Assembly (NCBI RefSeq): GCF_000090795.2
Contig: NW_003546509.1
Location: 47,435-111,434 of the forward strand
Length of the DNA stretch: 64,000 bases
Source: Amphimedon queenslandica
Lineage: Eukaryota; Porifera; Demospongiae; Haplosclerida; Niphatidae
Direction: 5' to 3'
The notes under the pieces are model-generated. The model was not told the origin of the DNA and did no database searches. It saw only the letters and a program-made list of their open reading frames with translations. How positions within the stretch are numbered: the stretch's first letter is position 1; every line of letters begins with the position of its first letter. Shown one piece after another: positions 9,876 through 22,400 of the stretch. Both the position numbers and the translations under genes were made by a program.

Positions 9876-12800
9876 ATGGCTCTGTGCTCACCTCCACCAA
9901 CAGCTCCACGATTACTGCAAAGTATGGTTCTTTATTATTTTGGCCTTTAAACCAATGATGCCTTTATCTAGTCCATGATCTCGCCGACTTACTTGAGTTG
10001 CTCCGTCAGCATGGCTACTCTGGTGTCACTTACTACGATCTCGGTCTTTATCTTGGCCTGTCTCCTGTTACACTGGATGTTATAAGAAAGGATAACGAAA
10101 GGGATATTCAGATTTGTCTACGGGAATGTCTTAAGATATGGCTACAGAAAGCTGACGATGTAGACAAGAAAGGTGGTCCAACTATCCATTCCTTGATATC
10201 AGCTCTGAAAAAAATCAAAGAGAAAGCAGTAGCTGTTGGAATAGACATGGAAAGTAAGTTGACTAGAGAAGTGTGATTTATAAATCTATTATAATTATTA
10301 TTATAATTATTTTAGAGCATCCTGCTTGTAAAATTTTTGCTGATCACACTTCAAGCCAGTCTCAAGTTTTGGCTTCACTGTCATATTTAGCTCCATTATT
10401 GCATTTTGAAAAGCTCATTAAAAAGATGATCTATTCAAAAGATGAAGAGCATAGCATATTGATCGAAGTGCAAGAAGCTATTTGCTTGGATCATTATAAG
10501 CTAGAGGTGTTTGCTACAGTTTTGTTAAAATGTACGGATACAGCTGGGCTTGGAAATGTTATCATGAAGAAATATAGTAAGAATTTATTACAGCACAGCA
10601 CAACACACTATTATTTTCTTCATAGGAGAAGCCTATTGTGAAAATGAGTTGATGAAAATGGAAAATGCTGGTAAAAACCAAGAATAATTATTTTGTATTA
10701 ATTTTTAATATATTTTGCATGTAGATCTACAAGTAGATCATAGTGCTGGGTTGAAAATTTATTTGCCTAAGAGCTTGACTTTGAAGTTTAAATCAATGCG
10801 ATTAAAATATGGCCGCACTTTCTTCAAAGTAGGATCGATCATGATGCAGAATTATCCACCAGCAATAGCAGATGATATGAAGCAGCTTTTGACATTCTAT
10901 GACAAAGAGTTAAAGCCTTCTCTTGCTCAGTGTCAGAAAATCAGCGAAATTTTGGAAATAGTTTGGGACAAGTGTTCTCTGAATGACATTGAAATACTCG
11001 AGTTTATTGTTAATGAGCTTGATATAGATGAGGCTAAGTTGGTTGTTCAAGAATATAATGAAGCCATTAAGGAGTTTAGCGAAATGAAGCTTAGTCAGTG
11101 CCTTAAGGAAAAATTTTCGTATGGTTCACCACTTTCTTGTGAAAAGGTTACTATTGTTGTTGATCAAGAAGCTGCTGATTTGACCCTAAAGGATGTCCGG
11201 AGATTGTCAGGAGAAATATTCAGAGATCTTGTACCACAAATCAAATTGTGTGTTATCAGAGATGATCAGTCTTTCACCGTAATATGTTCCTTTCCTTTGA
11301 GCCTTACTGAGCAGCTAATTGCAATTGCTCTGGAGAGCATTGAGATACTTAAGGAGAATAAAGTCAAGAGATTGACTATTGGCTATTGTACTGTGTATGA
11401 GGTACATATTCATTATAATATGCAAATTACCTTTATTCTTTATAATAATGTTAAAGGTAGATGAAGTGAAACCGGCAGAAGGTAAGCTAATTTTATGTGT
11501 AAGATTACAAATTTACAATTATGTTATAGAGGAACAACAACAAAGCTTATATGGTGGTACTGGTACACTAAAGCAGTTGATGTTGACACTGAGTGTACAA
11601 TTTCTCAGCAGTAAAGATGAGATAAGAACTTTGAATGAGGTAATAACTCTAATTTATTATCTAAATATGAATTTTCGTGTTGAATTTTGTCAGTTCTGCA
11701 TGAATAATTCTGAAATATTTGTGCATGTTATATAGAAAATGTTGTCACATGGAAAAGAAGCAGAGTTACTAAGGAACATACTAGGACAAAAAACACGAAT
11801 GTTGAAAGCACGAAGCGTTGAGGATGAAAGAAAAAGTATTGTGCATATATTTTTTATAATATTTATGATTCCATTACTAGGTGAATCTTTGCAGTCTCTA
11901 CAAAGGAAATTCATAGAATTAGAAGCAGTTGAGTTTGAGCCTGAGAGTTCTTATTGTACTGTGATTTTCCACAGGAAACTGTAGCAGTTAAAGAGCGAAA
12001 ACAATTATTGGAAGAACAACTTGCTTTATTTCAATCTGAGAAAGAAGATAGTTTAGGTAACTTATATATAGGTATAAACATTTGATTTAGTTATTAATAT
12101 TTATATACTAAAGAAAGTGAAGATCAGCCAAACAACAAAGGTGTAGAAATTGCGATAACTTTTATAATAATTATGTTTACTTATAGGAGTTAAACAATTA
12201 AAAAAGTCGTTGTCTGAGAGAGATAAAGAGATTAAAATATTGCAAAACAAAATATCATCAATTAGTATTCAAGGGATTGAGAAAGATGAAGTATTGAATA
12301 ATATAGCAGCAGAAAATGAAAAGTTGAAATTAATAATAGGTAGCATAATATATACTCCATTTTGGATGTGCTAACTTTCATTTAGATGAGACAAGTCAGA
12401 GCCTGGAGACTGATAGTCATGATGAACAAATAAAGTTTCTTACTCAACAATTAGAAATCTCCAAAACTGAGAAAAAAGGTACATTATTTTACGAAAAAAA
12501 CTATCATACTATTATTAATTAACCTCTTTGTACAAGTCACTAGCTGCTAGTGCTATGGTACACTACGCATGTACATATGGCCTGATTTGTGAGCTACTTT
12601 AAAAATTTATATAAATCCAATTTTGATTAGAATCAATTCAAAATAGATATAGAACATTTTTTAATTTTTTATATTATTTTTATTTTATTTTTTTATTTTA
12701 GCTTTATTTTAAAAATTTATTATTATTTTTTATTTTTATATTTATTTTATTTTTTTATATTTTTTACTATTTTAATTTTATAATTATAATTTTATTATTA

Positions 12801-15800
12801 TTATTATTTTATTTTATTTATTTTATATCTTATTTTTTATTTATTTTAGCTTTTTAATTTTATTTTTATTCATTTATTTATTTTTATTCATTTCTTTTTA
12901 ATTAATTATAATTTCATTTTATTTAATTTTTTAATTTTTTGATTTTTTGATTTTATTTTTCATTTTTTTATTTTTAAAAAATTAATTTATTATTTATTTT
13001 TAATATTTTATTATTTTATTTTATTTTTTATGTTATTTTTATTTTTATTTATTTTTTATTTTATATTTTTGTTATTTTTATTTTTTTTACTATTTTTAAC
13101 TTTATTTTAATATTTTTTATTTTTATATCTTTTTNNNNNNNNNNNNNNNNNNNNNNNNNNNNNNNNNNNNNNNNNNNNNNNNNNNNNNNNNNNNNNNNNN
13201 NNNNNNNNNNNNNNNNNNNNNNNNNNNNNNNNNNNNNNNNNNNNNNNNNNNNNNNNNNNNNNNNNNNNNNNNNNNNNNNNNNNNNNNNNNNNNNNNNNNN
13301 NNNNNNNNNNNNNNNNNNNNNNNNNNNNNNNNNNNNNNNNNNNNNNNNNNNNNNNNNNNNNNNNNNNNNNNNNNNNNNNNNNNNNNNNNNNNNNNNNNNN
13401 NNNNNNNNNNNNNNNNNNNNNNNNNNNNNNNNNNNNNNNNNNNNNNNNNNNNNNNNNNNNNNNNNNNNNNNNNNNNNNNNNNNNNNNNNNNNNNNNNNNN
13501 NNNNNNNNNNNNNNNNNNNNNNNNNNNNNNNNNCTTTATTTTAAAAATAATTTATTATTATTATTTTATTTTATTGGAGTGGCCTTTGTAATAATGTCTG
13601 AAAATTTTATGCCACTTTAGTACTGTACAATTTATAACTCATTATATTTACTGTAACACAATTTCAAGTTTTGCTAATTCTTTAGAATTAGAGATTTCAT
13701 TGGCTGAAAGTAAAAAAGAAATTGAAGCTTTACAGGAGAAGATATCAACAATAAGTGTACAAAAACTTAGCCCCAAAGAACGAATTGTAAGTATTTTTTC
13801 AAAAAAAACCTGTGTATTTTACATAAACTTTTATTGTAGTCGATTGATGATGATATTTATGGTGACATTGAAATTGACAATGCACTGTTGATAAGGATTG
13901 TGAAAACACGTCAGTTCCAAAGACTAAAGGACATCAAACAGTCAGGTGAACTTTAGAAAGAGTAACAGTTACTGTACCTCTATATTAATGATATATGCAG
14001 GTTATACTTTTCAAAAGTCTTATTCAAGATTTGAGCACAGTATTGGGTAAGTAATAAAGTATTATTTGCAGGGTTGGGTTCAAATTAAAACCATTTTCAA
14101 ATCCAAAATTTTTGTATTACAAAAAGTAGCCATTTGAGGGTTATAGTAGTTTCAGTTATTGCTGACCGCTTACATACCTGTATGATTTTGTGATTTTTAA
14201 ATCATCCACAAAAATAACCCAGTGTGTGTGTCTGAATATGGGCGGTAATTATTTATAGTATGATCATACATTTGATAATTTGTGATAGTTTTATGTAGTA
14301 AGTTGCAATGTGTTGTTCAGGAATGTACTCTACTGTGATATTTACACTATTTGTGCTCTTTGTACCTGATGCTGTAATTAATGCTTATTTGCATTCCTGA
14401 TTATTTTCTTGTTTTAGAATGGGGTTTATTGCTGGAAAAATTGTAAAACAATTTAAAAAGAGACAGCCTGAGCTGAATATCAGTGATAACGAAGTTTTAT
14501 GTGTTCAAATAGCTGCTTTTTGCTTTAACTTGGGTCATGGGCCATTCTCTTACGTTTTTAAAGATTACCTCCGTGAAGTAGAAACTTCTGAAAGATCAGG
14601 AAAGGTATGATATTGCTTGAATTAATCTAATATTTTTTCATAATAATACAGTCTTATTCTCAAATGATGCTTAAATTCATGATTGAAGACAATAATCTGC
14701 CTCTGGATGAGCATTTAGCTGACCCTGAGCAAGATATTGAATTCATTGAAGAGCTTATGACAGGAAACCAAGGACCACAAGCAGTATGTTGTAGATTTAT
14801 ATTTCTTTCCTTTTCCTTAATTGTTAACTATAATTATGTGCAGGCACAGCATGAAGACAAAACTTTTCTGTATGAGGTATGGTGTTAATACTATATAGCA
14901 GGCATTTTTGTGTTTTGAATACATTGTATACTTGTACAAGAAAATAAATATTAAAAATTATTTTAATTTTTTGTATACAGATAGTTGTGAACAGGATAAG
15001 TGGCTTGGATGCCAATATGCTTGACTGTACACTGCGAGATGCAGCAATTTTGGGAAAAAATATCAACTTCAAGTGGAAGTAAAGCAAATATTATGTAGTA
15101 GCTGTCTATTGATTGTATTTCGTTAGAGCTTTCCTAAATAAAATTGAAGTGAAGTTGTGTCCTGATGGGAAAAGACATATTTGTGCCACAGAAGAACATG
15201 TGAGAATGTGACTTGATGATAGTATTTCACATTATTATGTATAGGATTTGAAGATATATACTGAGCTATTTGCAGTCCGTCATAGTCTCTTTAAAGAGTT
15301 GTACTATCACAAAAAGAACAGAGCTGTTGCTACAATGTATGATGGTGTATTCATGTAGCTATAGTTATAAGTTTTTGTTAAAATAATAGGATTATGCTAA
15401 TATTAAAAAAATGTGGTGAAACAAAACTGGTCAGGGGAGCTGATGGGTGAGTCCTCCCAGGGTGTGAATAGAATTCTATTTTTGTTGTGTAAAATTAGTA
15501 AGAAACTATCACTAGCTGATGCTGCAAAGAGCATGGATACTTACTTTCGTCTCACTGATGGAATCCTTAATGTCATAAAGGAGCAAGTTGAAGATGAAGA
15601 GGTTCATTGTAATGATGCATAAACTGTTCAGTAATTTCTTTTTATATATAGCTGCAAAAATTGATTGATGGCTATGACAGGTCAAAATTTTTTATACCTA
15701 TTGGTTATGTGAGACATTATAAAGGAACTCTACAAGATTTGGTAAGCTTTTACAGAAAGGCCTATGTAAAAACTGTCTTGTTAATTTTTAGAAAACTGAT

Positions 15801-16339
15801 GTTATGAAACATTCTGGAATAATTGAAGGAGAACTTAAAGTGGATGATATAATTGTTGATGTATGCCTAATACTTGTCATTTCACTCAGTATTATAGTTC
15901 CTATATTTAGCCGATTAAATCTGGTTATGATTTAAGTTCAAGACAATCAATGTTCTACATCAGTACTGATGGTAGTATACAGCAATGGACCAACGAATGG
16001 GTTAGTCACAACTGCCATTAAATAATTAAAGTATTGTTATTGTGTAGAAACAACCTCCTCCTGATATATTTCCTACTGCTTGGCGTGTTTTCCTTACAAA
16101 ACGAGACAAAGCATTGGTCAATAAAGTGAAGAGGTTTGTTAGCACAATTGTCAATTATTTTTTATCATGCATATCTACTATTTTATGCACACAGTGGCTT
16201 AACCAAAGTGATTACTGGCATTACTGGATTTGGGGTAAATATAACTAATATAACTATAATTTTAATAATTGTGTTATTATTATAGAGTGTTTATGAAGAG
16301 GGAACTGATATTGATTATATTCCAGATGACAACCAGTAA
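9876..16339 (+). CDS. Death domain - coiled coil - SAMHD1-like (HD dyad lost) protein
   Basis: Many small exons with canonical splice sites. The only frame that splices correctly into the Death domain (IHDLADLLELLRQHG...WLQKADDVDKKG, 9973-10256) starts at ATG 9876; ATG 9814 is out of frame with it, ATG 9789 in frame. Next come a helical region (about 10317-10680) and an alpha/beta domain (10725-11400, ending VKRLTIGYC), then heptad-rich coiled coil (11540-13790). From 13841 the protein matches the dNTP triphosphohydrolase SAMHD1: DDIYGDIEIDNALLIRI, QFQRLKDIKQSG, RFEHSIGMGFIAG, FLYEIVVNRISGLDA, and C-terminal KVDDIIVDPIKSGYDL. The catalytic HD pair is CFNLGHGPFSY instead of CHDLGHGPFSH; the first His and the later RD aspartate remain. 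Hydrolase activity is therefore unlikely. The SAM domain of SAMHD1 is absent, replaced by Death. Continuity across the gap at 13135-13533 rests on matching coiled-coil motifs on both sides. Confidence 0.82.
12540..13134. other. AT-only low-complexity intron sequence with a 186-bp repeat fragment
   Basis: Intron of the Death/SAMHD1-like gene. Bases 12590-12650 carry a reverse-orientation fragment of the 186-bp repeat (TCCAATTTTGATTAGAATCA). After that the sequence is almost purely A and T (TTTTATTTT-type) up to the assembly gap. Confidence 0.7.
13135..13533. other. Assembly gap (399 N)
   Basis: Run of undetermined bases inside AT-only simple sequence. The same sequence type resumes on the far side. 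One or more coiled-coil exons could be hidden in it. Confidence 0.99.
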
Positions 16340-16475
16340 TGCTATGACTATTATTGTGTTTATTTTTGTTTACAAGTTTTTTTAACACACACGGCCTACA
16401 TAATTTTCGTCATACATTTATATCTTATTGTTTTTATTGTTCCTTTTTAATATACATAAAAATTATTATCTAATT

Positions 16476-19400
16476 AATGTTGACCGATGTCCATCCATTA
16501 CTAAATGGGTGTCTAAACTGCACGAGTTATCATCATACTGCTCTATTCTTCTCAGTGGAATACTTTTCTTGCACCATCTGTGTGACAATAATAATAATTA
16601 AAATCTTTGTTAAATATCCGTTACCTCTTGAGAGTAGCAAAGTCTAAAATGTTAGCCGAACTGTGACAAGCTTTTTCCAGCAATAAAGTACCTGAAGTAT
16701 TCATTAATATGATCATCAGTCAATGCTTTGTCTATCTCACTAACCAGTGTATACTTGTCCTAGAGATATAGCAAAATCCCTTGCAGCTGTCACTATAACA
16801 TTTCCACCCTCTTCAGAAAACTGTGTCACTGATTGGGTCCAGTTCTTAATGAGTTCAGCCTCAGCTTCTAATCCCAAAAACTGAAGCTTCTCCTGATTAC
16901 AAGTGACACGATCCACTTTAGACACAAGAGCCTCCAATACCTACAAATTAAGTAATTTATACATACACTCAACACAAATCAAGAACACTGCAGTAGAGAG
17001 GAAGAGAGAATCATACTGACTTCTCCATTAGATTTCTGTAAAGCTCGTAGGACATCAAGACTCATAATGTTAGTGGTTCCCTCCCAAATTGGTAATACCT
17101 ACACATATAAATGATTGATAACATATAATCACACTGCTACTTTTAACCATGGGAGTTCTGATCCCATAAGATTATTAAGACTATTATCTCTGATTATATC
17201 ATGTTATAAATAGATATTACCTGAGCATCTCTGAATAATGTAGGCAGTCCATTGTCTTCAATATATCCTTGACCACCAAAGCTCTCCAATCCTTCAGACA
17301 TCACACTCATTGCCTGAAGTAAAGGAATGAGACAAAGTGAGTTAGAAAGCATGAAAGATAGGAAGACAGTCAGTATACAAAGGACACATTTATTTAATAT
17401 CTTAATTAGAATCGACTCAAATGTTCCATATGCATCAGTATTGTAGGGTGTATTTTTTGGGCCAAATATCAGAATGACAAATAACATTATACATACAGTA
17501 AACACTTCTGCTGTGGGACACAGCAAGAAACAATGCATAATACCATATAAGTGTTCTTTTGAGGGAATTATATTTTGCAAAATCTACTAAAATTCCAAAT
17601 CACGGATTTTAATTTTGTGAATTCTATCATGTGCCAAGAGGGTACTGTATTAAACTGATTTTCACGAATCAGGCAGGAATACATGAAATTTGCAACCCTA
17701 AAAAAACCACGTATATGGTAAAGTACATATATATTACATGATCATTGGCCTATAATTAAATGTTTTCTGATTGCTCATAACTTGATAAAAATCAACTCAA
17801 AGCAAAGCATGATTGCAATTAGTTATTGAGAAGCTTCAAATACTTATGTAATTATTATTTAACTTAATTAACAAGTACATGTACTATTTAGAATGAATTA
17901 TGATACAGATAAATAGAATTATGATACAGATAAATAAAAAATCACCAGAGAGAAAAAGACAAGGAAGAAACTCAAGTAATATAAACAAACATACCTTTTT
18001 AGCAGTGTAAAGTTTAGCTACTGGAGTGAAGAGTCTGAGGAGATGTATCTCTTCTTTAGTTGCTTGACCACACTCCTCTCTACCCAGTAGTGCTGTTAGC
18101 TCAAGAGCAAGTACCATACACCCTCTTGTCTCTAACTATGAAAATGAAATACAAATAAAAGTGTATAAACTGCCAGTACAAACATACTGAGCTATAGTAA
18201 CAAATAATCGACTATTAGTAACGCGGTAGCGTTACTAAGTAAGATTAACCCCCAAACAAAATGGCTGCCATGACTTTTGCAGCCTTTAGTACAGGGTATT
18301 TTGTCAAAAATGGCTAAGAGAAAAATTTTCATTTTTATTACATTTTCTAATGCATATACATGCACTTATGTTGTGTAGAAATTTTGAACTCATTTCGATC
18401 AAAATTGGATTTTTTATGAATTTTCAAAGTTGCTCCAAAATTAGGCCAAAGACCCTGTACTATAGTACAGGGTCATCGGGTCAAATTTCATCAAAAATCA
18501 CTAAGAGAAAGTTGACTATTTTTATAATTTTTTTGAAATATATAAATGCACTTATGTTGTGTAGAAATTTTGAACTCATTCCGATCAAAATTGGATTTTT
18601 TATGAATTTTCAAAGTTGCTCCAAAATTAGGCCAAAGACCCTGTACTATAGTACAGGGTCATCGGGTCAAATTTCATCAAAAATCACTAAGAGAAAGTTG
18701 ACTATTTTTATAATTTTTTTGAAATATATAAATGCACTTATGTTGTGTAGAAATTTTGAACTCATTCTGATCAAAATTAGATTTATCATGAATTTTTAAA
18801 GTTGCTCCAAAATTGGCTCAAGGACCCTGTACTGTAGTACAGGGTCATCAGCAAAATTTTGTCAAAAATGACTAGGAGAAAATACTTCATTTTTATAATT
18901 TTTTCTAATATGCATACATGTACTTATGTTGTGTAGAAATTTTGAGCTTATTTCGATCCAAATTAGATTTTTTATAAATTTTTTTATTTGCTCCATATTT
19001 AGGCCAAAGACCATAGCCAATTGGCCATGACAGGATATCATCAGTTTTCACCCATTTTCTAGTCTATACATACCTCTAGTTCAGCCAGTGTCCTCATGTG
19101 TAAGGAGTGCTCAACCAAAAACTTTCCAAACGCTCTTCTCTTAGTAGCATAATCTCTTGACAGGAGAAGCATGCTACAACAAAAATAATAATTAAGATAT
19201 CACTTTTATAAAGAGTACTCTTGCTTTAATAAATGGTCATACTAATTAATGATAATACATGTACATGTACACATACATTCATTGTTACATAATTTTTAGC
19301 ATATTAAAAAATTATTAGCATACCGTCTCATACTAGCTACTGCTGATATTGTGTTATGCAAGCGAGTTATAAGGAGCATTGGTGATATAAGTGATATCCC

Positions 19401-22400
19401 ACGCCCTTTCTCTCCAATCAGTTGAGCCAATGTTCCATCTAATAGCAATTCAGCTGTTGGTAACTGACGGGTCCCTAGCTTGTTCTTTAATCTCTGTAAA
19501 GGAGACAATGTAAAATAAATAATTTTATTATTACAATCACTAATTTACATGTAAATCTAAATGGCTCACCTCTATTCTAATGTTATTCATCGATCCATGA
19601 TTGTCTCTTGTTTCAACATAAAATAATGAGATGCCTTCAGTGCCCTAGGCAAGCTCAATAATTTATTTAATAATAGAATACAAAAGTATAAAACCTTGTG
19701 GTTAATGCACTTAATATACATGTACATATGCATGTAGGACATTTAATACGCATACACATACATGTACATGTAAACGTATTGCTTGTACGTGTTAACATCA
19801 TAAAATAATAATCAATTCACAGCATAATGAGTGTATGCTTTTCTCAGACTGAAGTACTTACATCAGTCACTTGACCAGATTCGTCTTGTACACGAGCTAA
19901 TGTAAATGCCATATCAGCATCAGTGGCTGAACTGAACCACTTATAACCATGTAGGCGATACCTGTCACCATTTTCCAGGAGGGCATAAGAAGCAGTCCCT
20001 CTAGCTATAAAAATAAAGGACTAATAATACTGTATATCAAAGACATCACTACATGTACAATGAGAAAAGTGAAGTGATTTTTCTTACCAACATCAGATCC
20101 ACCACCTTTCTCTGTCATCCATTGTCCTGATGTCCAGAAGCTGCTAGGATCCCTTGAAGTGAGTCTATTATAAGTAGGAGCCATGGCATCTTTTAACTTC
20201 ATAACCTATTGCAATAAATTATACACATACCAGTATACAGTGTAGTTGTCAGAATAATCCTATTACATTCATGTACACATATACATTGCTACAGAAAAGT
20301 GATCAATAAAAAGAAGTATTAAGTATTATGCATTAAATACATGTATATGTGCATTTGTGTGTACTCCCTGCTTACTTCAATTAGTCTAGCTGCTCCATCA
20401 GTCATAGCAAGAGGACAAGAGTAGAGACCAGATGAAGGAGAGAACAAGAATAACTTGCTGAACTGGTGGAGTCGACTACAAATTAACATTAATAACAGTG
20501 CCTCAGTACTTTTCAATCAAAATACCGCATGGCTGGTAATTGTAGAGGGGTGCTAAATTTTTAGTGATTGGTGGGTTTTAATTTGAGCACACCATTGAGC
20601 ATACGGCCATACACATAATGGTCCAAAGGGCTGGTTTATTTTGACGAATAGCTTTCATAACCTGAACTTGCAAAAAAATTCTCCAAAATTACAAGCTACA
20701 TATATAGTATGCCATTACCAACCTCCATTCTGAGTGCTTTCTATCATATCCAATGGCAACTAGACCTTCTTCTGCTGATATATCTTGTAGTTTTTCCAAG
20801 CCTCTGAAGTAGATAGTTTATCAATAGGAAACTGATAATTTTCTTGTTTCAGGCTACTACTTTACTTAACGAAGGAAAGTTTTTCATGACACTCATGGCG
20901 GCTAACCGTACCATCACAAGTCATTCTAGAATAACCCCAGCCAACTTTTCTCACAGTTGTAGTTCAAGATATTATACGGATATTTTTAAAAGAGAGAGAG
21001 AAGTAAATGAGTATTTAGAGATCTTGGGTAAGAATCCAAAGCCTCTAATACATGTGTTCATGGGGCCCCCAATGGTGGCAAGACGACTCTTTTGAAAATT
21101 GAAAGAGGGGCCAACAGCAAAAGCTCTGATGTTGCTATTGAGATGCAAGAAATTCCCTTTACTGATGCTCCTAATTTCCTCAATGTAATCTCTTGCTCTA
21201 TGGTACAATAGAGTGAAGGAGATAGTATCATCCGTTGTTGATAGTATTCAAGTTCGAGTTTTGTTGATGCGACATTAATCCCAGCCAAGCTTTAAAAACA
21301 TGATATAAGTGTATCATCAAAGCTTAAGTGCAAATTAGGTTTTATTGTGAAAAACATACTAAAATTCATGGTAAAAAATTTCCCATTCTTTTCATTGATG
21401 AAGCCAACAAAATTTGTTAACAAGTACCAAGGAAACGGATGCATTGCAATAACTTCTAGAGTTTTTCTTTAAGTGTACTAAACAAGATTCTCTTTTCCCT
21501 GTGGTACTGGCCAGCATTGACAGCTTCTATTACTTGTGGTTGGCAAACTTAATCGGAGCAGGTAGATTTGAAACACATGTCATTGGACACTTGTCCAAAG
21601 AGGAAGCTAAAGAATATTGGGAACGATAAAGTGAGGAAGATGGCACCTGTTGTTGATAGTGTCCAAGTCTGAACCAGTTTTGTAGATGCCACATTAGTCC
21701 CAACCAAGCTTTAAAAACATGATATGAGTGTATCATCAAAGCTTAAGTCCATATTTAGTTTTATTGGGAAAATATACTAAAATTTAGCTTTTGGACTGGC
21801 AAAAATTTCCTATTCTTTTCATTGATGAAGCCAACCAAATGTCAATTGCAACAGCTTCTAGAGTTTTTCGTCAAGTGTACTAAACAAGATTCTCTTTTCC
21901 TGTGGAACTGGCCATCAGTCACAGCTTCTATTATTTGTGGTTGGCAAAGTTCATCAGAGAAGATGGATTTAAAACACACGTCATTGGACACTTGTCCAAA
22001 CAAAAAGGAAGGTTTGAAATATTGGGAACAGCATGCTCTACCCTCATATATAAAGATTAATTCATATAGTTCAAGGCTCCTGAGTTCGAAGATGTTTCTG
22101 ACATTTTTGTGAACCATTTAATAAGGTATGGTTTATTGGAGTCAGAAGCAAAATGGACCAAGGAATAGTTCTTTTCTGTCATGACTAGAATGACTGAGAA
22201 TGGATTTTTAGTTTATGATGACCTTTTCCATGAAACGACGCACAAGGTAATGGATGCTATGATCAAAAAGATCTTGTTCACCTAAAGCTGACACACCAGT
22301 TGGTATTTGATTTGGAGTACAAAGTGAAAGATTTGGTTTTGACACCCCCCTCTCCTTCCAATGTAGCAGCAATGAAATTGATCGTAAAGAATGAAAAACA

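Noticed and set aside
9814-9910. ATG at 9814 (MAAAGMQKVESAY...) as start of the Death/SAMHD1-like gene
   Set aside because: Its frame does not splice into the Death domain with the available GT-AG sites; ATG 9876 does. It may act as an upstream ORF.
16690-16760. Apparent premature stop after VYTG in the acyl-CoA dehydrogenase
   Set aside because: A GTTAGT...CTTCAG intron joins VYTG to [11 protein letters not shown] in frame, matching the family C terminus.
18350-18799. Open frame of 149 codons with a 62-residue internal repeat
   Set aside because: It is produced by the 186-bp satellite, whose length is a multiple of three. No start context, splice signals or homology, and other copies of the satellite carry stops.
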